Origin: OPU3-GD-OMZ sp001901525 | GTDB taxonomy: Bacteria; Pseudomonadota; Gammaproteobacteria; Methylococcales; Methylomonadaceae | Length of the DNA stretch: 64,000 nucleotides | Direction: 5' to 3' | Assembly (NCBI GenBank): GCA_963981505.1 | Contig: CAXCEI010000001.1 | Location: 62,001 to 126,000 of the forward strand | Notes under the pieces: model-generated | The model's database searches: none | What the model was told of the DNA's origin: nothing | Seen by the model: the letters and a program-made list of their open reading frames with translations, nothing else | Position numbers and translations under genes: made by a program | In this document: piece after piece, positions 27,476 through 36,980 of the stretch | Position numbering within the stretch: position 1 is the stretch's first letter | Layout: every line of letters begins with the position of its first letter

Positions 27476-28117
27476 CTAACCCAGCGCGTTTACCAACTTT
27501 TTACCCACACGCCCCAAAAAACTAGGTTCTAATAATTGCTTGGCTTGCTGCGTTTCAAGTGCATCAGGAGAATAACTTTTTAACCCCTGATAAAAAGCAT
27601 TTGCTAACGTACTCTCACCTGAAAAATTAAAGTAACAACACATCACTAATGAAAAAGAATTATATTCTGACGGGTGGAAACGATTACGCCGTGGGTAGAG
27701 CGCTTTTAAATCAAACTTATTATCAAAGATCTTCGGTATCTGGTTAAAATGTTTACGCTGAATACATAGTTGCGCAAAATGACAACGCGCAATAAGATTA
27801 TTCGGATTGACCCGATAATTGTCTTCAATACTACGCTCTTGTTGCGCAACATCACTGCGACCATAGGCCGCAGATAAATAATTATATAGTGTCGGCACTT
27901 TCGGGTAGGTATTTTTCAAGGCTTCCAATTCTGGAATAACCAGCTTGGCCTCCTTGTCCATTCGGTCATATAATGCATTAGCTTGTTGTTGAACAGCTTC
28001 TGGAAGTTTAAAAAACTTAGCGTCCATAATCGCATCGTTGCCAATCTCAAAAACAGATTGCTCTATTTTCTTATTTTGATCAGGCGCCCTATGGGCGTTT
28101 TTTCTATTTTTAGCCAT
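27476..28117 (-). CDS. TPR-like protein of unknown function
   Basis: This 213-residue soluble protein begins with a basic, lysine-rich segment and continues with helical repeats that resemble tetratricopeptide units (LEALKNTYPKVPTLYNYLSAAY and NPNNLIARCHFAQLCI). No enzymatic motif or membrane segment is visible. It follows the DUF2058 gene by 25 bases and converges with the GGDEF-EAL gene. I do not recognise the family; a protein-protein interaction role is plausible. Confidence 0.7.
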   Translation of the reverse strand: MAKNRKNAHRAPDQNKKIEQSVFEIGNDAIMDAKFFKLPEAVQQQANALYDRMDKEAKLVIPELEALKNTYPKVPTLYNYLSAAYGRSDVAQQERSIEDNYRVNPNNLIARCHFAQLCIQRKHFNQIPKIFDNKFDLKALYPRRNRFHPSEYNSFSLVMCCYFNFSGESTLANAFYQGLKSYSPDALETQQAKQLLEPSFLGRVGKKLVNALG

Positions 28118-28142
28118 TATTACTCATCATTTTCGCAGTTAG

Positions 28143-28688
28143 TTACCAAATCAAATCATCAGGAATTTTATAATCTGCATATGGATCATCATCAACCGTA
28201 TTCACTGAAGGATCAGGTTCATTCACCATAACAATTAAAGTTGCATCACGTTGTTGTATTTTCTCTGCAACGCCTGCTGGAATGACTTGATACGATTGAC
28301 CGGAGCGAACAATAGCAAGTCGGCCTTTAACCAAATATTCGCGGGCACTATCCGAAAGATAAAGCGTTTTCACTTTGCTACCATCGGAAAAATTAAACGC
28401 TGTCCCTTCAGGCTCTTGGGGTAATTTATTCAGGTCAATTAATTGTTTAATTTGCGCTAACACAGCCGTTTTTTCTGCCTGCTCTTTTATCTGGCGATTA
28501 AGTTCACGGTCTTTCTCAACTTTTAATTGTTGCTGCTTTTGAAATTGCTCTTTGGTTTCATTAACCGTTTCAATCTTATGCTTACGCTGTTGTTTTAGGC
28601 TTTTATGTTTGTCTGACCGAACCTTTTTTGCTTTAGCATTATTCACCAGGCCGGCTTTTAATAACTGATCACTTAACGAATTTCCCAT
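28143..28688 (-). CDS. DUF2058 (YaiL-like) nucleoprotein
   Basis: This 181-residue protein belongs to the DUF2058/YaiL family. The N-terminal LSDQLLKAGLVNNAKAKKVRSDK segment (in part) and the long basic, glutamine-rich helix to about residue 75 are typical, followed by a small domain with GTAFNFSDGSKVKTLYLS and a C-terminal acidic DDDPYADYKIPDDLIW. The function is unknown; the basic coiled region suggests nucleic-acid contact. It sits between the TPR-like gene and the three-gene membrane/coiled-coil module. Confidence 0.85.
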   Translation of the reverse strand: MGNSLSDQLLKAGLVNNAKAKKVRSDKHKSLKQQRKHKIETVNETKEQFQKQQQLKVEKDRELNRQIKEQAEKTAVLAQIKQLIDLNKLPQEPEGTAFNFSDGSKVKTLYLSDSAREYLVKGRLAIVRSGQSYQVIPAGVAEKIQQRDATLIVMVNEPDPSVNTVDDDPYADYKIPDDLIW

Positions 28689-28744
28689 AACACACCTAAC
28701 TCATTTCTTATCTAAGCGTTAAACCAAGTGCCAACTATACATTA

Positions 28745-29281
28745 TTAAAAACAACTCGAATAATCAAAAAACATACCTTGGCAATCAAAAAATACCCGTG
28801 GAAAATTAATTCGAATAAATATACGAAAACCAAAATCCAAAAAAGCTGCCAAGGTCACCAGCCGAGCGGCGGCGGCCCAAATCCGGTGACGCGTATAAAT
28901 TGACATCCGCCAAGTCGCTATGGTCCACCAGATGGCTGTGGTCATACACGTCAACAATAATGTATCCCAACTCGGCACACTAAAAGCGGTATTTCGTACC
29001 AACCAATCCCCCCCCACTAATAATACATTCAATAAAACACAGAAAGGCCAAAAAACCTGCCACAACGGTAATTGACCATACCAAGCATCGTACAAGTAAG
29101 GCGCCTGACTACGAATAAGTTCCGAACGTTCATGAAGTTCTGTAGGTACCTCAATATGATATTCTTTAATCGGTGAACTAATATACAGAAGAATCAAAAG
29201 CATCAAAGCGATTGCCAGAAAAACCAAAGGATTCAATAAAACGACTTGCTCCGATATCACTGGAAAAGTAAAATAAAACAT
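28745..29281 (-). CDS. Four-helix membrane protein of unknown function
   Basis: This 178-residue protein has about four hydrophobic segments (roughly 10-34, 72-95, 105-128 and 135-158) joined by short loops, with a cytoplasmic-looking stretch at 36-70. I recognise no family motif. It is the third gene of a tight leftward module, 34 bases after the coiled-coil protein, so it probably acts with those two proteins at the inner membrane. Confidence 0.7.
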   Translation of the reverse strand: MFYFTFPVISEQVVLLNPLVFLAIALMLLILLYISSPIKEYHIEVPTELHERSELIRSQAPYLYDAWYGQLPLWQVFWPFCVLLNVLLVGGDWLVRNTAFSVPSWDTLLLTCMTTAIWWTIATWRMSIYTRHRIWAAAARLVTLAAFLDFGFRIFIRINFPRVFFDCQGMFFDYSSCF

Positions 29282-29315
29282 AGTTAAAAAAAGCGCTCAT
29301 TAAAAAAAAGGGTAA

Positions 29316-30674
29316 TTATCTATTATCTTCTTCTTCTTTAATAAACTCCACCTGTTGTGCTAATTCAGCCCGCTGTTTTTCCAAAACTAACAACTCAATT
29401 TCACGGTGTAAAAATTCATCTGATTTTTGAGTCACCTCAAAACGCTTCCGTTGTTCAATCTGCTTGGACTCCAATTCAAGATCAAGTAATCGTGCGTCAT
29501 GTTTTAATTGTTCAATTTGCAATTTTTCTTCCATCTTCTGACTGGCAACCATTCTGAATTCTTGCTCAATGATTTCTTTTTCTAATTGCTTTTCTTTAAA
29601 GCGATTTTCCTGCTGAATTTTCTGTTCTTGGATTTCCGCATCGGTTTCTAACCAACGTAATTGCTTTTTCTCATGCTCTTTAAGATCAAAAGTTAACTGT
29701 TTTGCATTAATTTTCTCGGTATGAGAGAAACCCACCGTTTGCATCTTCTCTTCAGAGGCTTGTTCAAGCAGTTGTGCTTCATTTAAATGATCAGCCTTCG
29801 CCTTAACTTCAAGTTGTTTAATCGTATTATCATGTTCCAACTCACGCTCCCTGAGCTGTCTTTCAACAACAAATTGCGCTTCTTTTTGTTGTCCCCACTC
29901 GACTAACTGACGCTTCATGCTATCTGAATTTTGTTCCTGATGCTGACTTCTATAATCTGCTTCTTCAGAAAACTGGTCTAACTGCATTTGCTTTTGTTCC
30001 ATTTTTATTTCATGCAATAACTCGTCTTCACGCAGCAACTCTTCCTTCTTTTTCACTGTAAATTCAAAATTCTTACGCATGACTTCCAAATACTGCGTCT
30101 GATGTACAAAGCGGTGATCAAAAACACCGTCCTCTTCTAATTCTTCAAACAACGGCTCTAATTTGCAGACTGTACGGCACTGAATATCTTGCACCATCAA
30201 TGTTTCTTGAATAATATTTTCCACTTCTCTTTCAGTACTTTCTAACCCATCGGCTATCCAATGACCGCTCTCTAATTCTCGCAATTCACCCGCTAAAATA
30301 TCCAAAACCAAACCCTGATAATTCTGCTTAATCAATGTCGTCAGTTCCGGAATAAATTCCATATTCGAACGTGCAAATTCATAGGTCGCCTGAAAACGCA
30401 ATTGTAACGTGACACTCACCGTGCAAAAACCACCAAATAAAATGTACTTTTCAGTCAGTTCCCAATCTTCAATGGGTAAAGAAAAAGCCCTTCTAAAGAA
30501 GCGTTGAACATACTTTTTCGGTTTTGGATAACAGCGCACAAAGGGTCCAAATTGAGCCACCACGACTTGTCTTTCACCGGAAAAACCAGGCTCCCAGACA
30601 GTTCTGTCGACAACGTTCTTATTTTTTGTAAGTCCGGCTAAAATATCATCCAGTGGAAATAATTGATCCGCCAT
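29316..30674 (-). CDS. SPFH-like coiled-coil protein of unknown function
   Basis: This 452-residue protein has an N-terminal globular region (1-200) and a very long, charged, glutamine/glutamate-rich coiled coil (about 200-450). Within the first part, VSVTLQLRFQATYEFA and ELTTLIKQNYQGLVLDILAGEL, followed by an ETLMVQDIQ helix-strand unit, weakly resemble SPFH/band-7 (stomatin, flotillin) proteins, which also carry a long coiled coil after the domain. There is no N-terminal membrane helix. It lies five bases after a four-helix membrane protein that itself has a coiled coil. The SPFH assignment is a tentative reading by eye; the coiled coil is clear. Confidence 0.72.
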   Translation of the reverse strand: MADQLFPLDDILAGLTKNKNVVDRTVWEPGFSGERQVVVAQFGPFVRCYPKPKKYVQRFFRRAFSLPIEDWELTEKYILFGGFCTVSVTLQLRFQATYEFARSNMEFIPELTTLIKQNYQGLVLDILAGELRELESGHWIADGLESTEREVENIIQETLMVQDIQCRTVCKLEPLFEELEEDGVFDHRFVHQTQYLEVMRKNFEFTVKKKEELLREDELLHEIKMEQKQMQLDQFSEEADYRSQHQEQNSDSMKRQLVEWGQQKEAQFVVERQLRERELEHDNTIKQLEVKAKADHLNEAQLLEQASEEKMQTVGFSHTEKINAKQLTFDLKEHEKKQLRWLETDAEIQEQKIQQENRFKEKQLEKEIIEQEFRMVASQKMEEKLQIEQLKHDARLLDLELESKQIEQRKRFEVTQKSDEFLHREIELLVLEKQRAELAQQVEFIKEEEDNR

Positions 30675-30679
30675 CAGTA

Positions 30680-31951
30680 CTACTCATCCACCGGGGCTGG
30701 AGACACATTATCATCCACAAGCCCTTTTAATTTAACGCCTAAACGATCAGCGATTAACGGGTACAAATTAGGTGCAAACTCCACCGTTCGTCGATCAATT
30801 TTCCGTAAAAAACCACGACTTAATAAAAAACCCACTGCGAACATTCGAGACCAATCTGAATAACGCCGAGCCTTTTCGATCGGACTTTTTTCGATGATCA
30901 TTTCTAACTCATCATTTTCATTAATCCTAAATTCGTTAAACTCACGTATACATTGAAAAACCAAGTCTTCTTCTTGTTCGGATAAGGGCGCGGGCGCTTT
31001 AAACTCAAGACGATAGGACAATAAAACCGTAAAAAAATCAACCATTGCAGCACACACTAAAGCAAAAACAGATAAGCCCCCCCACATGGCAAAAGAAGGC
31101 TTTACCCCCTGCGTATATTCCCCATAGGTCATTAACACGGGCGCTTGTGGAATTTCGTGACCCACTTGAAAAGCAATCTGATGAAAATTCAACTGCACAG
31201 CTTGCAAACTTGTCTGAACGGACTGATACCTTTTTTCCATTGCTGTCGACTGAACCAATCCTAAATAATTTAAATTAGACTGTACTTTCCTAATCCCCTC
31301 ATTTAATAAAATAAAGGTTTCCTCTAATCGTTTATTTTCCTCACGCTTATTCTGGTAAAGTTCGTTAAAACGTTTCCAAAAAGGACCTTGACCCACTTGA
31401 TTTTTATAATTTACCGATATTTCCGGGTGGGTACCAAAATACGCCGCTGAAACCTCTTTTGATGCCAGCTCTAATTCTGCACGTTTTTGTTCAAAAATCT
31501 CAGTCTTCAAACTTACGATACTATTAATATAGTCTTCAATTTGCTGACGCACTTCTATTAATCGATTATTCTGTATCGTTTCGCGCTCTGAGACTTCATA
31601 AAATTTAAAATACGAAAAGGAAATTGATGCCGCCAAAGAAATAATCAGTGACAATAATACTGAGAAATATCGGAAACGATTTGCGCGCCAATGAATCCCG
31701 GCTAACTCCAGCGAACAAATTACAATAATAGATTGAATGGCGATGGTTATCACCAAGGCGATCCAGGGAATAATAAAATGAGACATCCCGTAATACGTGG
31801 TGAACCCAGATGCGATACTTAACATCAAAACAATAGGAATTGTCCAGATTCTTAATGACGACACAAACAATGTCTGAATCTGATTAATAACCACGCCAAA
31901 AGTACTTTTATTTCTACTCAAAAGATCCCCCCGGAATATTAACTGACCCAA
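30680..31951 (-). CDS. Membrane protein with central coiled coil, unknown function
   Basis: This protein of up to 423 residues has three N-terminal membrane helices (about 35-55, 60-82, 92-114), a long charged helical region (about 118-275) likely to form a coiled coil, a fourth membrane helix (about 305-328) and a soluble C-terminal domain with a winged-helix-like segment (WSRMFAVGFLLSRGFLRKID). The longest frame starts at TTG; a second TTG at 31921 has a GGGGG upstream, and no ATG occurs near the start. It is the first gene of the module with the SPFH-like and four-helix proteins. I recognise no family; a role as a membrane anchor or scaffold is an inference. Confidence 0.72.
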   Translation of the reverse strand: MGQLIFRGDLLSRNKSTFGVVINQIQTLFVSSLRIWTIPIVLMLSIASGFTTYYGMSHFIIPWIALVITIAIQSIIVICSLELAGIHWRANRFRYFSVLLSLIISLAASISFSYFKFYEVSERETIQNNRLIEVRQQIEDYINSIVSLKTEIFEQKRAELELASKEVSAAYFGTHPEISVNYKNQVGQGPFWKRFNELYQNKREENKRLEETFILLNEGIRKVQSNLNYLGLVQSTAMEKRYQSVQTSLQAVQLNFHQIAFQVGHEIPQAPVLMTYGEYTQGVKPSFAMWGGLSVFALVCAAMVDFFTVLLSYRLEFKAPAPLSEQEEDLVFQCIREFNEFRINENDELEMIIEKSPIEKARRYSDWSRMFAVGFLLSRGFLRKIDRRTVEFAPNLYPLIADRLGVKLKGLVDDNVSPAPVDE

Positions 31952-32001
31952 TTATAACCGCTCCCAACAGGCAAGCAATACTGTTAACTAACAATAACAA
32001 G

Positions 32002-33498
32002 CTAAAACCTTTCCAAATCTTGATGCGATAACTCCCCGTGGTGTACATGCATTGCTCCAAATTCTGCACATCGGCGTAACGAAGGCAGTCCTTTTCCTGG
32101 ATTTAACAGACCTTTTTCATCAAAAGCAGCTTTAATCGCATGAAACTGATTGAGTGTTTCTGGTAAAAACTGAACACACATATGGTTTATTTTCTCAATA
32201 CCGACGCCGTGCTCACCGGTTATCGTGCCGCCCACGCGTATACTTAACAATAAAATATCGCCGCCCAGTCTTTCTGCCTTTTCAAAGTCCCCCGGCACAT
32301 TGCCATCATAAAGAATTAAAGGGTGCAAATTACCATCTCCAGCGTGAAATACATTCGCAACGGGCAAACCATAATTTTCAGATAATTCGGCAATAGACCT
32401 TAATACGGCACCTAACTGATAACGCGGTATCGTGCCATCCATACAGTAATAATCCGGTGAAATCCGTCCTACTGCCGGGAAAGCCGCTTTTCGTCCCGCC
32501 CACATTTTATGCTGTTCTAGTTTATCGTGTGCTATTTCTACTGTTTGAGCCCCTAAACTCAATAATAACGGATAAACCTGTTCTAATTGTTCTGTGACTT
32601 GTTCAGCCGTCCCATCGATTTCACATAACAAAATAGCCTGTGCTGTGATGGGGTAACCGGCATGACAAAAATCTTCCGCCGCGCAAATAGCCGTATTGTC
32701 CATCATTTCCAATCCTGCTGGTATTAAGCCTGCTGCAATCACTCCGGCGACCGCTTTACCGGCAGTCTCAACACAGTCAAAGACCGCCATCATGACCAAT
32801 GTTGACGGGACTAGCGGCAATAACTTAACAGAAACCTCAATTATAATCCCCAGCATGCCCTCAGAACCCGTCAAAATAGCTAAAAGATCATAACCCTCAC
32901 TGTCAAAACCATGACCTCCTATCACAACCAATTCACCGGCCATCGTGAGTATTTTTAACCGTAAAATATTATGTGTCGTCAATCCGTATTTAAGGCAATG
33001 TACACCGCCTGAATTTTCTGCAACATTACCACCAATGGTGCAGGCAATTTGAGATGACGGATCCGGCGCATAATACAAACCCTCTGTCGCAACTTTTTTG
33101 GAGATGGCTAAATTTGTGACGCCCGGCTCAACGACTGCTAATAAATTATCACGATCAATAGCAAGAATTTTATTAAACTTCACCATCGAGATTAATACCC
33201 CATTATCTAAGGGCAGCGCCCCACCCGACAATCCGGTCCCTGCACCTCTGGCAACCACAGGTATGCCATAATCGTTACAGAGTCTTAAAATCCTTTGAAT
33301 GGCTTCGATTGTTTCAGGGAGAACAACCACCCAAGGCAATGTCTGATAAGCCGCCAATCCATCACATTCATAGGGCTTAAGCGTTTCTGGCTCAAAAAGA
33401 ATCGCATCCACGGGTAAAAAAAACCTCAGTTCTGCCAAAAATTCAGGTTTTTTTACACAATGGGAGATTCTCTCAGCAGGGTGAATTGGTGGTATCAT
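32002..33498 (-). CDS. glcD: FAD-linked 2-hydroxyacid oxidase, GlcD-like
   Basis: This 498-residue flavoprotein of the vanillyl-alcohol oxidase fold resembles the GlcD subunit of glycolate oxidase. The FAD domain has VVARGAGTGLSGGALP and GGNVAENSGGVHCLKYG; the C-terminal FAD-oxidase domain has NVFHAGDGNLHPL and the TGEHGVGIEKI signature. There is no GlcE or GlcF partner gene nearby, so it may work alone or as a D-lactate or glycolate dehydrogenase. It diverges from the YigZ-family gene with only 24 bases between starts. Confidence 0.92.
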   Translation of the reverse strand: MIPPIHPAERISHCVKKPEFLAELRFFLPVDAILFEPETLKPYECDGLAAYQTLPWVVVLPETIEAIQRILRLCNDYGIPVVARGAGTGLSGGALPLDNGVLISMVKFNKILAIDRDNLLAVVEPGVTNLAISKKVATEGLYYAPDPSSQIACTIGGNVAENSGGVHCLKYGLTTHNILRLKILTMAGELVVIGGHGFDSEGYDLLAILTGSEGMLGIIIEVSVKLLPLVPSTLVMMAVFDCVETAGKAVAGVIAAGLIPAGLEMMDNTAICAAEDFCHAGYPITAQAILLCEIDGTAEQVTEQLEQVYPLLLSLGAQTVEIAHDKLEQHKMWAGRKAAFPAVGRISPDYYCMDGTIPRYQLGAVLRSIAELSENYGLPVANVFHAGDGNLHPLILYDGNVPGDFEKAERLGGDILLLSIRVGGTITGEHGVGIEKINHMCVQFLPETLNQFHAIKAAFDEKGLLNPGKGLPSLRRCAEFGAMHVHHGELSHQDLERF

Positions 33499-33521
33499 AA
33501 TTTCTTTTACAGAGGCAAACC

Positions 33522-34082
33522 ATGTATTGTGTCAAAACTCAATCTACCATAGAAGACACGATTAAAAAATCACATTTCATTGGAATTATTGCACCCTGTC
33601 ATTCAATTGCTGAAATCAACCAACAGTACCAAACGATTCAGCAACAACACCCCAATGCAAGCCATATTGCCTTTGCCTACCATCTGAAAAATAACAATCA
33701 AATATTAATTCGCTGTAATGATGCAGGCGAACCCAATGGCACAGCAGGAAAACCCATATTAAATCACCTTGAAGGCAATCAACTGATCAATGTAATCATT
33801 TTAGTGGTCCGTTATTTTGGCGGTATTAAATTAGGTGCCGGCGGGCTAAGCCGTGCCTATGGAAACCTAGCAAAAGGTGCCATTGCTAACGCACATTTAA
33901 TTGAATTTATTGACTATGAAGTATTAACGTTCACACTGTCCTACGGGCAGCTCACTAACTTTGAATACCACCTAAAGCAATTTAACGGAACCATTTTAGA
34001 ACAATTATTTACCGAAATAATCACCCTCAAAATCAGGCTACCATCAATACACCGCCAAGAATTTCAAACTTTATTTTCTTAA
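33522..34082 (+). CDS. YigZ/IMPACT family protein
   Basis: This 186-residue protein has the UPF0029/IMPACT N-terminal domain with the SHIAFAYHLKN, DDAGEPNGTAGKPIL-type (here NDAGEPNGTAGKPI) and VVRYFGGIKLGAGGLSRAY motifs, followed by a shorter C-terminal domain. Proteins of this family associate with ribosomes or translation factors in eukaryotes; the bacterial role is not settled. It precedes rapA on the same strand. Confidence 0.93.
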   Translation: MYCVKTQSTIEDTIKKSHFIGIIAPCHSIAEINQQYQTIQQQHPNASHIAFAYHLKNNNQILIRCNDAGEPNGTAGKPILNHLEGNQLINVIILVVRYFGGIKLGAGGLSRAYGNLAKGAIANAHLIEFIDYEVLTFTLSYGQLTNFEYHLKQFNGTILEQLFTEIITLKIRLPSIHRQEFQTLFS

Positions 34083-34175
34083 ACGGCCTTGTTTAAAAAT
34101 TAACCCACGTTTTATCAATACAGTTTTTTATTTTTATAGGATAATGCCCTCCATTTCACAAAAACCTAAATCACA

Positions 34176-36959
34176 ATGGAAGATTGTCACCCTGAGCAAC
34201 GCTGGATCAGCCATGCCGAACCCGAACTCGGGCTTGGTATTATTCTTGAAGTGACACCTCATCGTATTACCGTGTCATTCCTTGCTGCCCAAGAGCAACG
34301 CGTGTATGCCCGCCTCAATGCCCCGTTAACACGTGTCAAATACGCACCGGGGGATACCTTTAGTACAACAGAAAAGCAATCACTTACCGTTCAAAAAGTT
34401 GAAACTATTGAAAACATACTGCATTACCAATGTCTAAACAACCAACAAAAAAGTGTCACCGTAAAAGAAAGCAGGCTCAGCCACTACTTACAATTTAACA
34501 AACCGCAAGACCGTCTATTTACCAATCAACTTGATACTGGAAAATGGTTTGAATTACGCTATGAAACGTTACGGCACAGCAATCGACTGCAACAGCTGAA
34601 GGCCCGCGGACTGATAGCCGGTCGCACCTCATTACTACCCCATCAACTCTACATAGCGCATGAAGTTGCAAATCGTGGTTGTTTTCGTATTATTCTTGCC
34701 GATGAAGTCGGTCTTGGGAAAACGATTGAAGCCGGGCTCATTCTTAATCACCGCGTCCTGACTGGCCGTTCGGGTCGAACCTTAGTGATAGTACCTGAAC
34801 CCTTATTACATCAATGGCTGGTAGAAATGTTACGTCGTTTCAATCTTAAATTTAGCCTTTTTGATGAACAACGTTGCCTTGAATTTCCACATGAAAACCC
34901 ATTCTTAACTGCACAATTAATTTTATGTAGCCCCCAGTTATTTACTGAAAACCCACAGCGTCAACAACAAGCACTGGCCGCTGACTGGCATACCCTGGTT
35001 GTTGATGAGGCACATCACTTGCACTGGAGTGAAACCGCGATCAGCCCTGAATACCAATTAGTCGACAAACTCAGCCAAAAAACGCCGAATATTTTGTTAC
35101 TCACGGCCACACCTGAACAACTGGGCATTCAAAGTCACTTCGCTCAATTACGCCTTCTGGATCCGGACCGTTTTTTCTCACTGAATGAATTTATTCAAGA
35201 AAAACAATTCTTCCAACCTGTCGCCGATGCCGCAACACACTTACTTGAAGGAAAACAGCTACCGGAACACCTCATTCAAAAACTAACACCCTTATTAAAA
35301 CAAGACCAAACAGAACAACTATTAGTAAAAGCAAATAACCATGATTCAATAGCCCAAGATGAGTTGCTCAACATCCTTTTAGACCACCACGGCACCAGTC
35401 GCATTTTATTTAGAAACTCACGCCATACTATCGGCGGCTTTCCTTTACGCCAGTGCCACCCCTATCCTCTGCATGCTAAGCCTGAACAACAGGCCTTCTT
35501 AAACGATCTGAGCCAAGAAAAGAACCCTTATTTTATCTGGCTCATTGATACACTCAGAACCCTTAGCACCGAAAAAGTACTACTCATCTGTCATCGTGCT
35601 GAAACGGCTATTGCGTTAGGGAATCAATTAAAAAACCGCAAAGGCATTAAGGTTGCTGTTTTTCATGAGCACCTCAGCATTATTGAGCGCGACCGGGCCG
35701 CGGCTTACTTCTCAGACCCTGAGAGCCCCGCTAATATTTTACTGTGTTCTGAAATTGGCAGTGAAGGCCGTAACTTCCAGTTTGCCAACCATTTAATCTT
35801 ATTAGATTTACCTGATAACCCAGATTTACTGCAACAACGCATTGGTCGTTTAGACCGGATTGGACAGAAACATATTATTCAAATTCATATTCCCTACCTA
35901 ATCCATAGCCGACAACATATTCTCTATCGCTGGTACAACGACGGTCTCAATGCCTTTGAACAGAACTGTTCGACCGGTGCACAACTCTTTCAACAGCTAC
36001 AAAACAAACTCGAGGCCATTAACGACGCGTTTTCACCTGAAAAACTAGAACCATTAATTGATGAAACAAAGCAGTTACGAACAGCCATTGAGATTGAATC
36101 ACAACAAGGGCGTGATCAGTTACTCGAAATTAATTCATGTCGAGATGACCAAGCACAGGCCATTGTTTCTGAGATTATCGCGTTAGAAAAACAAGACAAT
36201 TTATGGCCTTTTATGGAGACTTTATTTGATTGTTATGGCGTTAATACCGAATTTCATTCACCGGATTGTTATATTATTACGCCCGGTAACCATTTGCGAA
36301 TTGCCCATTTCCCTGAACTCCCCGAAGACGGCTTAACCGTTACCACCCAACGTGAACAGGCGTTAGTCCGTGAAGATAGGCAGTTTCTGAGTTGGGAACA
36401 TCCCATGACCACTGCGGCGATGGATTTAGTCTTGTCAAGCAACACAGGTAATGCCACCATCAGTATTGTCAAACATCCCGCTTTATCTCCGAATCAGTTT
36501 TTAATTGAAACGCTCTTCATTATCGAATGCAGTGCTCCTAAAGAACTACAGATTGGTCGGTTTTTACCGCCGACACCGATCAGAATATTAATTGATCAAA
36601 AACAAAAAAATCTTTCCGAAAAAATACCGCACGCCAGTTTGTTCGAAACCGATCCGCCCGTTGAACCTACAAAGTTCAATGTATTTTTAAACAGTCAACG
36701 TAAATTAATTGAACACCTCATTCAACACGCTCATTCTGAAGCTGAACAACAACTACACGTGCACACCGAAAAAGCACATCAAGTCATGGCAAAAGAACTT
36801 AACAATGAAATAGACCGACTTATAAGACTACAACGTTCAAACCCCAGCATTAAACCTGAGGAAATCAATTATCTTACCGAAGCTAAAGCTTTTTCCGGTC
36901 AATGTATTCAATCGTCACAACTTAAATTAGATGCCATACGCTTATTAATCACTCAATAA
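34176..36959 (+). CDS. rapA: RNA polymerase-associated ATPase RapA
   Basis: This 927-residue SWI2/SNF2 ATPase recycles RNA polymerase from stalled complexes. The N-terminal WISHAEPELGLG region matches the RapA Tudor-like domains. The ATPase core has ADEVGLGKTIEAGLIL (Walker A) near residue 172 and DEAHH (Walker B), and the second lobe has SEIGSEGRNFQFA and QQRIGRLDRIGQ. The length is slightly shorter than E. coli RapA (968). The start ATG is preceded by a long AT-rich leader with no strong ribosome binding site. Confidence 0.96.
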   Translation: MEDCHPEQRWISHAEPELGLGIILEVTPHRITVSFLAAQEQRVYARLNAPLTRVKYAPGDTFSTTEKQSLTVQKVETIENILHYQCLNNQQKSVTVKESRLSHYLQFNKPQDRLFTNQLDTGKWFELRYETLRHSNRLQQLKARGLIAGRTSLLPHQLYIAHEVANRGCFRIILADEVGLGKTIEAGLILNHRVLTGRSGRTLVIVPEPLLHQWLVEMLRRFNLKFSLFDEQRCLEFPHENPFLTAQLILCSPQLFTENPQRQQQALAADWHTLVVDEAHHLHWSETAISPEYQLVDKLSQKTPNILLLTATPEQLGIQSHFAQLRLLDPDRFFSLNEFIQEKQFFQPVADAATHLLEGKQLPEHLIQKLTPLLKQDQTEQLLVKANNHDSIAQDELLNILLDHHGTSRILFRNSRHTIGGFPLRQCHPYPLHAKPEQQAFLNDLSQEKNPYFIWLIDTLRTLSTEKVLLICHRAETAIALGNQLKNRKGIKVAVFHEHLSIIERDRAAAYFSDPESPANILLCSEIGSEGRNFQFANHLILLDLPDNPDLLQQRIGRLDRIGQKHIIQIHIPYLIHSRQHILYRWYNDGLNAFEQNCSTGAQLFQQLQNKLEAINDAFSPEKLEPLIDETKQLRTAIEIESQQGRDQLLEINSCRDDQAQAIVSEIIALEKQDNLWPFMETLFDCYGVNTEFHSPDCYIITPGNHLRIAHFPELPEDGLTVTTQREQALVREDRQFLSWEHPMTTAAMDLVLSSNTGNATISIVKHPALSPNQFLIETLFIIECSAPKELQIGRFLPPTPIRILIDQKQKNLSEKIPHASLFETDPPVEPTKFNVFLNSQRKLIEHLIQHAHSEAEQQLHVHTEKAHQVMAKELNNEIDRLIRLQRSNPSIKPEEINYLTEAKAFSGQCIQSSQLKLDAIRLLITQ

Positions 36960-36980
36960 GAATTGAACGACCTCATTCAT

